Shown here: one piece after another, positions 34,754 through 47,556 of the stretch
How positions within the stretch are numbered: the first letter of the stretch is position 1
Layout: every line of letters starts with the position of its first letter
Source: Enoplolaimus lenunculus
Lineage: Eukaryota > Nematoda > Enoplea > Enoplida > Thoracostomopsidae
Direction of reading: 5' to 3'
Assembly (NCBI GenBank): GCA_030248215.1
Contig: JASANG010003018.1
Span: 62,001-126,000, forward strand
Length of the DNA stretch: 64,000 nt
Program-made: the position numbers and the translations under genes
Notes under the pieces: generated by a model
What the model saw: only the letters and a program-made list of their open reading frames with translations
Told to the model about the DNA's origin: nothing
Databases searched by the model: none

Positions 34754-35148
34754 ACGAACAGCGACAGTTTGGTGCGCCAATAGTTCGTTGAAGCTGTTTA
34801 CGTATACAAATGTCGATTGCTTTTTGATGCTGCTATGTTAATTTCGAACCATGTTGATTATAGGTGCCCGTCTACTAAGCCTAACGCTAATCCTAAGACT
34901 GAGGCCTAAACATATGCGTATGCCTAAGCCTCAAAGTATTCTAGGTCCCTCAGGTTCTATGTCTCCCAGAGGGCAGGCCACTATTAATGACATGGGCCTT
35001 AATTTTTACAAGACATGAAAAAAGTACATTTTTGCTACAAATACAGAGCTAAATTTGTTCTCTTGTTATTACTACCGTTGTTTCAAATGTACAAACACGA
35101 TACACTCGGCGCACAAATTATAGAGACGTGTTAAAATATAGATAACCC

Positions 35149-35272
35149 GGCCCTTGTATAGAACAGGGCCGGAACAGTAGTATAAACCTATTTGAAAGCC
35201 TAAGCTTTAGACTAAGCCTAAGTCTAAGCGTATGGATGAGCAAACGATCCGGGCCTGTTCTATACATGGGCC
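35149..35272 (-). mobile_element. TTAGGC-cored MITE (first family), short copy
   Basis: GGCCCTTGTATAGAACAGGG / GGCCTGTTCTATACATGGGC ends, with CCTAAGC-type core reduced to about 35 bp. Confidence 0.83.
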
Positions 35273-35543
35273 GACAACGCTTTAAACACAAGACGCTCCC
35301 AAGATGCAATTGCAAATACAGGAAAAATTAAAATTTTAAAAGTTTAAGAGAAACTTTCGCCCGTGTAAATTATAATGGCCTATCAAGTACTCTTAATAAA
35401 CCTAAAACTAAGTATAAACCTAAGCGTAAGCCTAAATGTATTTAAGCTTAGTACTAACTCTTGCACAGGCTGCAAACAAGCGAGACACTTATTTGGACTG
35501 CAGTTACGTGCATTTGGTTTCGCTGTGCTTAATTATAAAAGCT

Positions 35544-35735
35544 TTATAATAAAACATACTTCGTGAATCGCCTAATTTTTCCGTTTAGTTTTACAAACCA
35601 GATAATTTGAGATAAACCCTTCTTAGCATTGCTTCTCAATAACGCTGCTGTAATATCTTCCATTGTTACAGTGAAATAAACCCACTCATTTAGCACAAAT
35701 CGCGCATCGTTTGTTTCGCACAAAACAAAAAGCAT
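35544..35735 (-). other. Weak first-exon candidate (minus strand)
   Basis: On the minus strand an ATG at about 35669 opens MEDITAALLRSNAKKGLSQI and runs to a GTTTGT donor-like site. Composition looks coding and it sits in a repeat-poor 35.3-36.5 kb stretch with no other feature. No partner exon was found in phase. Confidence 0.2.
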
Positions 35736-36545
35736 AGAATATCGCTAAATTTGTTCGATTGTTCTTTCAGTCAACCGTGTCACAATGCACTTAATATACA
35801 CACGCAAATAAGTTCAAAAACAATAAAACTCCACTTCACTACAATAATGCAGTTGTTTTGTGGGAGTGAATTATGGTTTTCAACCACTCCAAACACTCAT
35901 AAAAACACCGCTTTATAGAACAAAAATCATTTAGATACAACAGAGTTAGTAAGTTTCAGATATTACAAATGAACAACCATCGCTCGCTCTCTCTGTCTCG
36001 ATTTACGTGAATAATTTGTAATTTTTAATTTTGCACAAACAATTGTTCACTTATTTGCGATTTATCGATAAGTGTTGCAGGGTAAAAATTTCAAATTTTA
36101 ATTTGTGTAAATTAAGAAGATTACTTTTCCTTTAATTCTATTACCAAGAACCATGTAATAACCATCGTGATTGCCACAAAGATCTATTCAGTGTGTAAGC
36201 GAACACAGACCGTGTGTTTGATGTTCAAAACAGGGCAAAAATGATTTCAGTAGGATCTGAAATGTGCGTAATGTTTTCCTCAGCTGTTTTACAGTATTAA
36301 TTTGATGTGTACGAAGTTTGCTTCCGTGGTGTTTTCGGTCATGTGCATTCGTTGTCAAGTCGAATAATTTCTTTGGACTTGTGCAAGCGGTTTGGGGTGA
36401 TGGAAAATCAGCTTTTTGTGCATGACACAATAACACGTAGTTACATGGAGAAAAAAGTTAGGATCAATCATTCTCTCAGCTCCTCAACCTTCGTCAAATG
36501 AGGCAATGTAAAGAAGAGGGGCGCAAAAGGATTACAAGCATGTTT

Positions 36546-36830
36546 CGGTCCATGTAAAGATCAGCAGCTGAGAGTTTTTCTGTGGTACTAGAATAGAGTA
36601 AGCTTAATATTTAGACTATTTTTTTTTGCTTGGCTCAGGCTTAAGTTTACGCTTAGACTTTAGGCTTATGCTTACGAATATGCTTATAATACTGTTTAGC
36701 CCTGTTCTTTACATTGGTTCATATTCCTAAACCTAAGCCTAAGCCAGGCAAAAAATTAGTCTAAACCTTAAGCTTACTCTATTCTAGTCCCACAGAAAAA
36801 CGTTTTGGCCCAGCTCGTTCATGGGCCGTC
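36546..36830. mobile_element. Two abutting diverged TTAGGC-cored MITEs in opposite orientation
   Basis: 36546-36715 runs CCATGTAAAGATCAGCAGC to CCCTGTTCTTTACATTGG with a TTAGGC-like core; 36716-36830 runs CCTAAACCTAAGCCTAAGCC to GGCCCAGCTCGTTCATGGG. Between the lectin and cuticlin genes. Confidence 0.65.
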
Positions 36831-36988
36831 AAATGGAACCAACACAACTGCAAACTCGATGCACATCTGAGGCAAAAGTTTTTCTGTCCAAGAGGTGTAA
36901 AACATTTCTCACAAATTTAAGCTTATGTGTTCAACGCATGGGAATTTGGGAGTCGAATGCACATCATAAGTTTATGAATTTCAAATAT

Positions 36989-37083
36989 CAGGGTTCCATC
37001 GGAATTTTGGTTCCGGCTAAAATTCCGGCAAAATTTGATTCCGATTCCGATTCCGCCAAAATCTAGTTCCGGTTGGAACCCTG
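36989..37083. mobile_element. 95-bp CAGGGTTCC-ended element
   Basis: CAGGGTTCC / GGAACCCTG ends, interior of TTCCGG and GATTCC words; same style as 44903-45314. Related TTCCGG- or CTCCGG-rich patches: 40280-40680, 47608-47945 (ends AGCACCCTG) and 54590-54740. Confidence 0.6.
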
Positions 37084-37236
37084 CCGAATATGCAAAAAAT
37101 TTCAAAATCAAACGTCGGGCAAAGTACAACAAAAGAATGGAAACACGTTTAATTTTGACTGAAACACTTATATCCCAATGTTACAGAACTATAAAATAAA
37201 TACAAGTAATGTAATCTATATTTGAACTCAAGTTTT

Positions 37237-37238
37237 AG
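37237..37238 (+). promoter_or_regulatory. Candidate spliced-leader acceptor of the cuticlin gene
   Basis: AAGTTTTAG ends 3 bases before the cuticlin ATG. The short distance and absence of an in-frame upstream exon fit nematode trans-splicing of a spliced leader. Could also be a cis acceptor of a 5' UTR intron. Confidence 0.5.
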
Positions 37239-37241
37239 TTA

Positions 37242-40200
37242 ATGTTTTGGATTTACTTTACATATTTTATGCTCGTTACGAGCTCAAATATAGCGGATTG
37301 CATACCGGTTGACAATAGCGTTGAAGGAGATCCTGAAATCGAGTGCGGATCAAGAGGAATTACCGTAAATTTTAATACACGAAATGTGTTCGATGGACAT
37401 GTGTTTGTTAAGACACTGTTTGAAAGGCCAGTAAGTTTATAAGCATGGCAGTCGACATTGCATATCGTATTAATCGCAGGACTCAACAACGACTTGCTGC
37501 CCGATAAAACGTTTAGCCCGACAGTCCAAAGGCTAATCTTAATTCTAACCTAAGCCTAAGCATAATGGCCGATAAAGTGCCGACTAGATTATATTTCGGG
37601 TTTACGAGTTGCCTGCCGCCGAAATGTCGCGTAACGAATAGTAGTAGTAATTAATCAGTGCATTTTTCTATTGACGTAGTGTATTCTATTATGCGTTAAA
37701 CGCAAATGCACCTAGTTCATGTGAAAATATTGCGTAGTTTTTAAGTATTGTTTATCCTAACATCGTCAATGAAACTATTTGAGACGGCATAAAGGCTGTT
37801 TTTTTAAAATTAAAATTTAATGGGGTTCAGAGCGTACAATGGGTTTTTCTTGAATATTTGGACTTACAAAACTTTTTTGGGTTTTAGCTTTAGCTCTCTT
37901 CAATGGAAACTTGTTGTGGTATCTTGGTAAAAAAACTAGAGTATATAAGTAGTTTTGATTCCAAGAAATAACCCACAATTTTAACCCAGTCTCCTCCATC
38001 CCGAAAAATGTGAATCCTACGTTTGACTTATCTGTGCTAAAATATGAAGCCAAAGTTCGAATGCTTTAAGAAAATTCAGTAACCAAGTAAAATTATTGTA
38101 TGAGCGGTCTAGTTTCCGTTTATATATACCTATATCGTGTATAACTTTATATATCTTCCGTTACTCCAGCCCAAATATTAACAATGCAACTTATGAACCC
38201 TTCTGCCCATTTCAATAAGTCCACCGTCATCACGCACCAGGACTATAAAAATTCCACATGCACTTTCTCTATGCATTCATTTTAAATTTTTCTTTGATTT
38301 TAAACACTGGGTTTAGAGTACAACGAAATTTAAACATAACATTAAGAAAAAGGTGGGAATCGCTTAAAAGAAAATATACTGCGATAATATTGACAATTCT
38401 TCACGAAGAATCTTTGCATCCCTACTGTACTGACCCGAATAAGAAGGGGAGGAGTAATAAGAGGGGGTTCCCCATTTTGAGTTCGAATCAATTGGAGTCC
38501 AATTCCCTAATAAGAGTCCGTAAGCGCATAAGGTCCTTAAACCGTAATTAGAGTCCGTAAATGTCAATGAACCCTAATTGTAGCACATAAATGACTCCCG
38601 GACCAAATAATTTGAGTTCGAAACTTTAAAGCGTACTTAAATTTTGAAAGTACATTCCTAAAGTAAAACATTGTATTAGCGCTCAGGCTATTGACACAAG
38701 ACAAATAAACGTTTAATTCAACGGATAACTGCAGCACCGGATGTATATCAGTAACGAAGGGCGGCGAACCGTGAGTTAAAAACAAATAATAGTTCGTAAC
38801 CGAATAACAAGGGGGGTACCCTTTGGAGAGGCCAAATAAATATCAGTCCCCCTCTTATTCGGGTCACTACAGAACACAATAGAGCACTGCGGACAACCGA
38901 AGCAGATGAAAGCAGGAAAACATCAATCGGTTCCGCATGCGCTACCTAGAAAAGCACTATGTAGCACCGCAACAATACCAGTGTATCAGTGATGAATATT
39001 ACTGCCACAGAGGGGGATCGCAGATAATATAGCATTGCATAATTTTTAACAAGGGGTATTTCTACACTTTAGCCATCCGGGGCCATCCCATACGCTTCAT
39101 TAAGAGCTTTATCTGGCCAGTGCTGTTCTTAGATCATGAAGCATTCTGATTTTAAAGATTGAGCGTGTTCCTGTCCCGTCTTCCTGATCATTTCAGGGGC
39201 TGCTTGTTAATGTTACACGAAATAAGAACTTGAAATTGTTCTGTCTGGTTGCTCAAAGAATAAATACGCGAGGATAACTTATTTTGAGCAACGTGAAGCT
39301 GAGATCGTCTATGAATGGTGCCAACAACTTCAGTTACTCGCACACAAATAGTTCGCTCGCACACTTGCTGTCATTAACTTTCAAATTCACAAGACAAATT
39401 CCTCTTTCCGTCGAAAATGTTGTCAATTTGCAAAAGGATACTTGTTAAATACTACTCGTCGTCGATTTGGTATTGGTTGCTTTATGTCACTCACAGTGGC
39501 TTGCCTAACGCGTAAAGCTTTGATGAATCCCATGGAACCAGAGTAAATCAAGAAGGCCTCTGCGGATCTTATGAGGACCTCAATGACTTATATAGGAACC
39601 GCGGAGAATTTTGATGAACATGAGGAGTACGCGAGATCAAAGACATAACCTCTATTCGCTCTCAATTTGATTGCTGTAAAATTCAAATTATGTGTTCCTA
39701 AATTATTTCAACGAAATCAATTTCTATCGCAAAAAGCTTCGGTCAATCGTAGTCTTTAGTTTTAAAATGTCGATTAGTGTTCACGGCTTAGAACAAACAG
39801 ATGCTGGAAAATTTTAAAACAAGAGCTTCCACCGGTCTATATACTTTAACAGGAGTGCCGAAGCGATAGACAAGGAAATCGAGTCACGGGCATTGAATTG
39901 GCGTTTGGAACATGTAATGTGCAGCGAACGCGATCTCTCAATCCGCTTGGCGTTTTCGTTTCAGTCACCGTCATTATCACATTTCATCCAAAATTTATTA
40001 CAAAGGTATGTGATCATAGCATGCATAAACGATATTTGAGCTTGATTACGGTATTTTAGCTGAAGTACAGTGAGCTTATCTATATAATATTCTTAGCCTT
40101 AAGTCTATATTACACAAGTTTTCATTATTTTAAACAACAGATGGTATGAAAAAACCCTTCAAGTTCAATTATAACATTTAACGTTAATATTTCAAACACA

Positions 40201-43200
40201 TATATATAACTTGACAAATTTTGTTTGTAATTCAGTATCAAATCCAGTCACCCACTATCTGGCTCCCTTTTCGGTATTAGCCAGCGTTTAACCAAATATC
40301 CGTTTCCGTTTCCAAAAAATCGGCATCCGATTCTGTCTCTGTTTCCGGTATAGAAATACCGGAAATTCCGTAAATTTTTACGCTCAAAATTAGTTTTAAA
40401 TCACGCATATATTACGCAATTTTTACAGATATATATGCCGCCGCAACTGTTCGAAATGAAATAAAAATTACAAAATTCTTCCTAAATCATGAAAATATCG
40501 TTCCATCGGCTATTTTTTATTTAAAAATTTAGAAAGCCTGGCAAATATTTGCACGCCTCAATTGTGTTGGCAGAAAAACAAAACATCTTTTATACTTTAA
40601 AATATACGTTTTCCGTTTCCGTTATTTCGATCGCAATCCGTTTCCGTTATTTTTACTATCCGTTAACGCTGTGGTACAAGTTATTTTCACATCCGGTCTC
40701 ACCTTATAAAACGAATGTACTTCTTCTACTCATTATTGAAACCTGAATCGTTCCAACGAAGTTCAAGTTGTCTTGTCATATGCGTACGCTTTTCAGGTGG
40801 ACAGGGCTTTCAAAATTCAATGCTTTTATATGGAGGCCGGTAAAACAATCAATACCGGATTGGAAGTGTCGGATATAACAACTGGTGTTTATACACATAT
40901 CGTTCCAATGCCATACTGTCGTTACGAAATACTTCAGAATCCTACTGGTCCTCCAATACAGTAAGACGGCCGATTAAAACGATTTTATAGTTGAATCATT
41001 TATTCACTATTACACTCCAGTGTTTTACCACACCAACGCACTCATTTAGAATCATTGCGTCCTGACATTAACCCTTTCTCACATGAATATTTTCTATTTC
41101 CCCTGAGACCTACTTTTACGCTAGGATTCGAACTCCAGTGACTGGAGTGGGAGACGTATACCATCACCACTCAGCTATAGGAGCTTAACGCTCGAGCCCG
41201 AGAGGGCTCTCACGTCTTGTGGTGATTTAGTACTATGTATACGTGTTGCAATTGATAAACACGGTGCGATATATATTATTTAACGAATATACACTGCGCT
41301 GAGTTGCCTATAGGCAACTCAATGGGAGAAGGGGTTAAATTTATTCCCAAGATCACATATTGGAATTAGTTTCTCGGTTGTAAAAGAGTTTTCGGTTAGC
41401 GGCAAGGAATTTCGAGAATATGAAGAGTATAATTGGGAAATAATTTAAATTATTTTTTATTGCTTTTACCAGATACGCTATGGTCGGTCAAGCAGTATTT
41501 CACAAATGGGCATGCGATACTGAGACAACCGATACGTTTTGTATGATTGTACATTCATGTTTTGTAGACGATGGAAACGTAAGTTAACTAAATTTCGATG
41601 TATTAAATGATGTTTCAAGAAATGCATAATTCATAGTACTGAACTTAATATGCAAAATTTGAAATCGTTTTTTTTCTCTAAATTAAAATATTTCAATAGG
41701 TCAAAACTTATAAATTAGTATCAATAAACTTCTCACAAACTTTTTTGAAAACGGCTACGTAAGCAATTTTCGAAAATGAAACACCGAAATCGCCGCTAAG
41801 ACAAATGGCCGCCGGACGAAAAAACCGTCTGCACAAAAGACCGCCTGGATATAAACCGCCATGGCAAAAACCCAGCTTGCTCAAAAGACATCGTGGACAA
41901 AAGGCCGTTTGGACAAAAGGCCGTTTGAACATGAGCCCATCGGGATAAAAATATCCAACGATGTGGACTGTTCGTCTGGGCAAAATTACTCATACGTTTA
42001 GCCCATATCTTGCTGATGTCAGTTTAAACTGACGGCAGAAAAAGTCTATATCTTTAAAGTTGTAAAACTCATCCAAACTCTATTTATATGATCACTTTCA
42101 CTATGCCGTGTTCTTGATTACTGCACGGGTTTGTGTTGCTAGCTGCATCTGCACATTTGTTATTTGGTTTCCTATCACCAGCTTCGTGCTTCTTTGGCAT
42201 TAAAAATGTTCGAAAGCCACTAGTAGCAACTGTAACGTTATCGACAACCAACTTTACTTGAAATGGATAGAACCATAGCTATTCTTGAGATCTAAAGCAA
42301 AATTTCCCAGCTGTAGAACGATTTCGCTTTGAATGACACTTTTCGGTAGCGTCGGTTTAAATTGACATCAGCAAGATGTGGGTACAGGTTTTTCATCAAC
42401 AGAAAATGACAAAATTTGACGTGCAAACATATTTTTAGTATGCGCCTACTACTGAAATATTTAGTGTATGTGTTGTCGTTCGTTCTAATCTAATCCAGAG
42501 TACACCATAGTGAGAGAGAAAATACTTGCCTAGATGTCCTTTGGACAACATGTTTCTGGCTTTGAAATTGAAAATTTATGGAATAAATGACTGAACAAGG
42601 GATTAAACACTAGTGTTGGTTCACTATCATATTTAATGTAAGCTTGCGAGTACACAAGAGCTGAACTTTGCTACAGGAACATGCCACAGTAAATATGTAT
42701 GACATTGTGCACCTTTGAACTGCGATCGAAAATTCAGCAATTACGTTGTCACTGGTATTTCTCAGTACATTGAATTGCAATGTCCCGCAAAATGATTGCT
42801 AAAATAGGGTGTTTGCATCATTTAAAGTGAATTAGAATCCAAATTTGATTACTACTTAAGACCAAAGGCGAACCGCACGATTTTTATAAGAAATAAAATA
42901 TATTTATTACGAAAATGCGCTGTCGAGCAGCATTTCGTGCCATTTTAAGGTTTTCAATGTTGTCCAAAATCCAGCTAAACCAGAAAAATCGCGGAAAACT
43001 ATGCATTTTAACATGGTTTCTTGTGTTTCACATTGCAGTAGTTCTTGTAAATGTTTCGCTGGAACATGGTCCCAGATCCTCCTGATGTCAGTTTAAACTG
43101 ACAGTATAAAAAGTCAATGTAAAATGGTCCATATTGCACAATTCTGAAAAGTATGCTTATTTGACTTGATAATGACGTACACGCAACCCAAATATTGCGG

Positions 43201-45964
43201 TGCCATTCAAATCGTCTGACTTGGGTAGATTTGGGTTCGGCGGGGAATTCGTTCTCGATTTATGATTTATCGCATATACAATCGTTTGATTTGTAAAGTA
43301 GTTTCCGGTGATTTTTAGGGGATCAAGAGTTTGTAAATGGTCAAAAACGCAAAAACAACCTGCATGTTTGGATTTTGGTTACTCCAATAAATAAAAACAA
43401 AAAAAAAAACAAATGCTCGCTATGATCCAGGAGACCTTTTGTCCGGACGACCTTTTGTCCAAACGATCTTTCGTCCGAACGGCTTTTTGTCCTGACGGTC
43501 TTTTGTCCCGACGGCCTTTTATCCTGACGGTTTTTTGTCCTGACGGTCTTTTGTCCCGACGGCCTTTTATCCTGACGGTCTTTTGTCCGGACGGCCTTCT
43601 GTCCAGGCGGCCTTTTGCCCGGACAGCTTTTGTGCAGGCGGGCTTTTGTCCGGACGACCTTTTGTCCAAACGGTCTTTTTCCAGACGATGTTTTGTAACG
43701 ACGGTCTTTTGTCCGGCCGCGATCTGACCAGCGGTCTTCTGTCCAGGAACAACCGATTGCTAGCCCATGTTAATCATATATAGGGGTGTGTCCGCTGAGC
43801 CTAATCCTAAACAATATCTACCTAAGCGTAAGCCTAAATGTAAGCTTAATCCTAATCTGAAACATAGGCCTCCCAGTCTTTAAGTTCCCGGTTTATCTGT
43901 TTTGCAATGCGCAACAACTATAGACATGGACCCAACCTCTGGACAAAGATATCCCGCTCACAGTGTGCGCAAAACAGGTAAATGTTATAAGCAATGTTAC
44001 AGGGTGATCAAGTTGAGTTACTTGACGACAGCGGCTGCGCACTTGATAAATATTTACTAAAAAATCTGGAATACGTTAATGATTTAGCTGCTGGTCAAGA
44101 AACGCATGTATTCAAATATGCCGATCGCTCACAACTATTTTTTCAATGCCAAATCACGCTTACTGTTAAGGTAAATTCAAAACAGCAATCGTTTGTACGA
44201 TCATACAGTGTTCAACGTTAATCATATACACTGCAAAAAATGATAAACAAACTCGTCTCCACCAGAGTCAAATTCGACTCACTTAGTCGCACGTTTGACT
44301 CTAACGGAGTCGAAATTGACTCAGTTTGTGCAGTCCCGTAGAGTCTATTTCGGAGGGAGTCAATTTGACTCAACATTTTTTGCAGTGTAGGATTTCGAAG
44401 GAGACTCTTGCGTTTGTGTTTAAACGTCTACAATCTAGCAAGCACTAAAAGGCAAGAGAACTCTCGGAAGCATCATTTAAAGCACATGAATCGAGTCTTC
44501 CTTCAAACTCTAAAATTTCCAATTCAAAACAGTTCGCATTCAAACAATCACAGTTTTACTATGTTAGTTTTGTAAAAATAGGTGCTCAACAGGGTGTAAA
44601 TGGTGAGTAAAAATAATGGAAACGGATAATGTTCAAATTAACGGAAACGGAAAACGGATATTGAAGCATATTCGTAAGCCTAAGCGTAAGAATGAGCCTA
44701 TACCAAAGCGTAAGTCTAAGCCTAAGCAAAAAGTCAAAAGCTTAAGTTTGCTCTATTCAAAAATGCTTTATTTTTCTGCCAACGCAATTGGAGCGTGCAA
44801 ATATTCACCAGCCTTTCTAAAATTTACAGAAAACATGTCGAATGCATCGAAATTTTTATAGATGAATTTCGTAACTTTAACTTCATTTCCAACAATTGTA
44901 GCCAGGGTGCAACCGGAATTATAAAATACCGGAAACGGAACCGGAAAGCTAAAAAATAACGGAACCGGAACCGAAAAATAAAAAAATTCTTGTTACCGAA
45001 CATTTTTAACGCTATTTTATCGCTTATAACGACCATTTAAGATGCCATAATTATGAAACAAATGCAGTACCTAGACACGTATGATCAATTAAAAACTATG
45101 ACACAAATTGAAATTTTTGCAATGTACGCCCAGACAATTTTAGAAAAATAAGTTGCAATAATATATCATTTTTTGTTAAATTTTCGAAAGAATAAATTTT
45201 CAATACCGAAAATACGGAAATATTCCGGTAAAAGAATACCGGATTTCTTACCGGAACCGGATAGTGCAAAATACCGGATTTGTCAACCGGAACCGAAATT
45301 CCGGTTGCACTCTGATTGCAGCATATCTGTAATGAAAATTTGCGAACTACATGCATTATAACAAATTTTAAGCGTAAAAATAACACAATTGGAAACGGGC
45401 ACAGATTTTTACCGGAAACAGATATCAGGTCACCCTGCTGCTCAACTGCAATTCTAGGAGCCAGAAAGCGGTTGCCCGATACCAAGATGTCAAGACCCAG
45501 AGCGTGGTCGCAAAAGAAGAAAAAGAGCGTTTTCATTGGTACAACGTAATAAAAGTCGAACTTCTTTGAATAACTTTGCCTTGTTAGACCATCTCCAAAG
45601 TCCCGTAGACTCAAGTTGGGGTACTGTGGATGTGAGAGCAGAAATGCAATCATTAGATTTACAAGAAGAGTGGCGTAAGCGTGCTTTGGACTACAATGAA
45701 ATACATCGTCTGGAAGAAGCTACCTCTGCTACGTATACTAAGGGTTCTGCAATGACGTCTACGTACCACAGTTCAAAACGGCTCAGCACCAGCGGCACCT
45801 TTTGGAAATCCGCTTCCGACCAGTTTAAAACCTTCGAGTTTGATCCAGATGTTGGTCACTGCTTCGGATCTGGAAGTCTTGGTCTAATAATTTTTTCGAC
45901 TCTTATGTTTTCCATTGCAATCGTTTCATCGCTATCAATGTTATATTTTAGAAAAAAGTATTAA
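37242..45964 (+). CDS. Cuticlin, CUT-1-like ZP-domain protein (6 exons, 428 aa)
   Basis: Structural ZP-domain protein of nematode cuticle or apical extracellular matrix. Exons: 37242-37430, 39853-40005, 40797-40960, 41473-41578, 44003-44170, 45458-45964, all GT/AG and in phase. Residues 1-19 are a signal peptide. The ZP domain runs from about residue 34 ([15 protein letters not shown]) through [81 protein letters not shown] to about 270, with the cysteines conserved in cuticlins. A basic furin-like site, RKRRKR, lies at 278-283. After a spacer with [13 protein letters not shown] comes one membrane segment (about 402-424) and the tail RKKY. This is the known order for membrane-anchored cuticlins shed by cleavage. 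Introns are filled with repeats; the closest family members are CUT-1-type, but the exact paralogue is not claimed. Confidence 0.93.
38430..38870 (-). mobile_element. GTAGTGACCCGA-family MITE, copy 3
   Basis: Reverse orientation; GTACTGACCCGAATAAGAAG at one end, CTTATTCGGGTCACTAC at the other. In cuticlin intron 1. Confidence 0.8.
41068..41338 (-). mobile_element. TTAA-bounded MITE with tRNA-like core, copy 5
   Basis: 271 bp, opposite orientation to copies 2-4, in cuticlin intron 3. Full tRNA-like segment and palindrome are present. Confidence 0.85.
41790..43760. mobile_element. Candidate foldback element: inverted arrays of a 15-bp repeat
   Basis: 43430-43750 is a tandem array of a 15-bp word (GACGGCCTTTTGTCC and variants, about 21 units). 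41793-41965 is a shorter array of the reverse-complement word (GGACAAAAGGCCGTTT). The two face each other about 1.5 kb apart inside cuticlin intron 4. Inverted arms built of short tandem repeats are the hallmark of foldback elements. No transposase frame was seen between. Confidence 0.55.
42002..42382. mobile_element. Small TIR element CCCATATCTTGCTGATGTC
   Basis: Ends CCCATATCTTGCTGATGTCA / TGACATCAGCAAGATGTGGG are inverted; GTTTAAACTGAC next to them. A solo end (CTGATGTCAGTTTAAACTGA) lies at 43084. Sits inside the candidate foldback element. Confidence 0.7.
44229..44387. mobile_element. Mariner-like MITE (CACTGC family), copy 5
   Basis: TA-flanked; shorter left arm. Begins 59 bp after the donor of cuticlin exon 5. 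Confidence 0.8.
44590..45437. mobile_element. CAGGGTG-ended element with nested insertions
   Basis: CAGGGTG at 44590 and CACCCTG at 45431-45437 bound CCGGAA/GGAAAC-rich DNA. Inside lie a TTAGGC-type cluster (44665-44730) and a second CAGGGTGCAACCGGAATT / CCGGTTGCACTCTG pair (44903-45314). CAGGG termini are typical of hAT elements. It ends about 20 bp before the acceptor of the last cuticlin exon. Confidence 0.55.
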
Positions 45965-46122
45965 CGTTTGATGCTTTCTTGTTTGCGGTGTTAAACATGT
46001 GTAACGTAAAATTGCATGCTTAAATTCGTACGACATTTCCATACCCGAACTTCAAGTCACGCGAAAAGTAAAACCCTTATGGTGCAGAGCGACCGCTAGA
46101 TAACCTTTGCTATAAAATGCAT
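45965..46122. other. 3' flank of the cuticlin gene
   Basis: No AATAAA signal found by eye before the adjacent TIR element at 46123. Confidence 0.35.
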
Positions 46123-46465
46123 GGCCCATGTTACTATAAAGGCCGTTCCAATTCCCCGGGACACAAATATACCCGAAGTGCACACTTACGCGCTCCTGTT
46201 TAAATATGCACAGGCAAATATATTTACGTAGGATATATACATATATCTATATATATTATATATTCATATATTGTCCCATATATCACATATATACATATAT
46301 ATTGTCCCAACTGTCCCATCTGTCCCACTGTCTCATCTGTCCCGCTGTCCCAATTATTTTTTTGAATGTACTCCTGGTACATTGCTGTCCCGCGAAAATG
46401 GGACGGGTACTCCTGGTACATTTCTGTCCCGGGAAAATGGGACGGCCTTTAAAGTAACACTGGCC
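46123..46465. mobile_element. ATGTTACTTT-family TIR element with a non-telomeric core
   Basis: Ends GGCCCATGTTACTATAAAGG / GGCCTTTAAAGTAACACTGG flank (TA)n-rich DNA and a run of TGTCCC words (46305-46440) instead of TTAGGC. Directly 3' of the cuticlin gene. Confidence 0.75.
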
Positions 46466-46615
46466 AAATGCATAATAAAACCGAATCAACAAAAGGCAGA
46501 ATCTAAAAACGCTGGGTAGAAACTTAATTGCTAAATATATGTCAGTGATGAACCTCCGATTGGCAGAAGTTGGCGACCTCCGGCGTTTGTTTTTCTCACC
46601 TGCGGCTGCAAATTT

Positions 46616-47556
46616 ATGCGGGGTTCACGTTATAACCGAGGCAACTTGGGGCACGTTTTGTCCCTATTAGACTGTTGGGTAACATTTTATCTGCTTATAG
46701 ACCCCATATCTTATTCAAAAATTCGTATGTCTGCTTCAATATCATGATATTCGAGGTATTATCTGCGAATATCATATGACATATTTTCAAATGTCTGCAT
46801 ACTTGAGGTAACATAACCAAATTGTCCTGTTGAGAGAGAGAAACGTTTACTGTCCAATATTAAACACAATAAACTAGATCCTGAAATACCATTACATCCT
46901 CAAATTGTTGATTCCAATATATTATATACTTTTACACCACATTACCCATTGCTTAAATCCTATGAACAAAAACAGAAACACCAGCCCATTCCGCTCATTA
47001 GAGTTAATTCGACAACCGAAATCCCATGACATTATCACTGCGAACTATAATACTTTCGAAAACATTAAAGAAAGTACACGAATACAAACGTATTCTAAGA
47101 CGACACAATGAGCGGAAAACATTCTTTCTAAAAATATCCATGGGATCACAGTAAGTTTGATCAAAATTCAACTTACATCTAGCTTTCCGTATTGCAAATT
47201 GCGCATGCTGAATAACAAAGTTGAAAACAGCTTGTGTGTTTCTATTCCCTGTTTTACGCCCCTGTCGTCCAACTTTTCATTCATATATTAGTACCCAAAG
47301 GTTACACTGTCCCGCTGAATATCATGTATTCGTTGAAATTTGGGAATATCATATATTAGAATAAATGTCCCACAGTATCACGTGACATACCGTCCCTTGT
47401 ACACATTGATCATTTGAGAGTGGTTTGTAAGCTAAGGTCATATGACATTCGAGTTTTGTCTGTTGACCCGATAGAGCCCGAATTTTAACGTTGACGTCGA
47501 ATTAACATAGGACAAACAGTGTCCCGACTGCCCCGGTGGTAACGTGAACCCCGCAT
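46616..47556. mobile_element. TIR element with internal CATATG palindromes, copy B
   Basis: Same ends (ATGCGGGGTTCACGTTATAA / CGTGAACCCCGCAT), 941 bp, and again ATATCAT(A)TGATAT-like palindromes at about 46741, 46769, 47322, 47343, 47376 and 47436. Lies between the cuticlin and dehydrogenase genes. Confidence 0.85.

Noticed and set aside
43379-43783. Open frames rich in [12 protein letters not shown] on the plus strand and RPSGQK on the minus strand
   Set aside because: Translations of the 15-bp repeat array, open in several frames for that reason.
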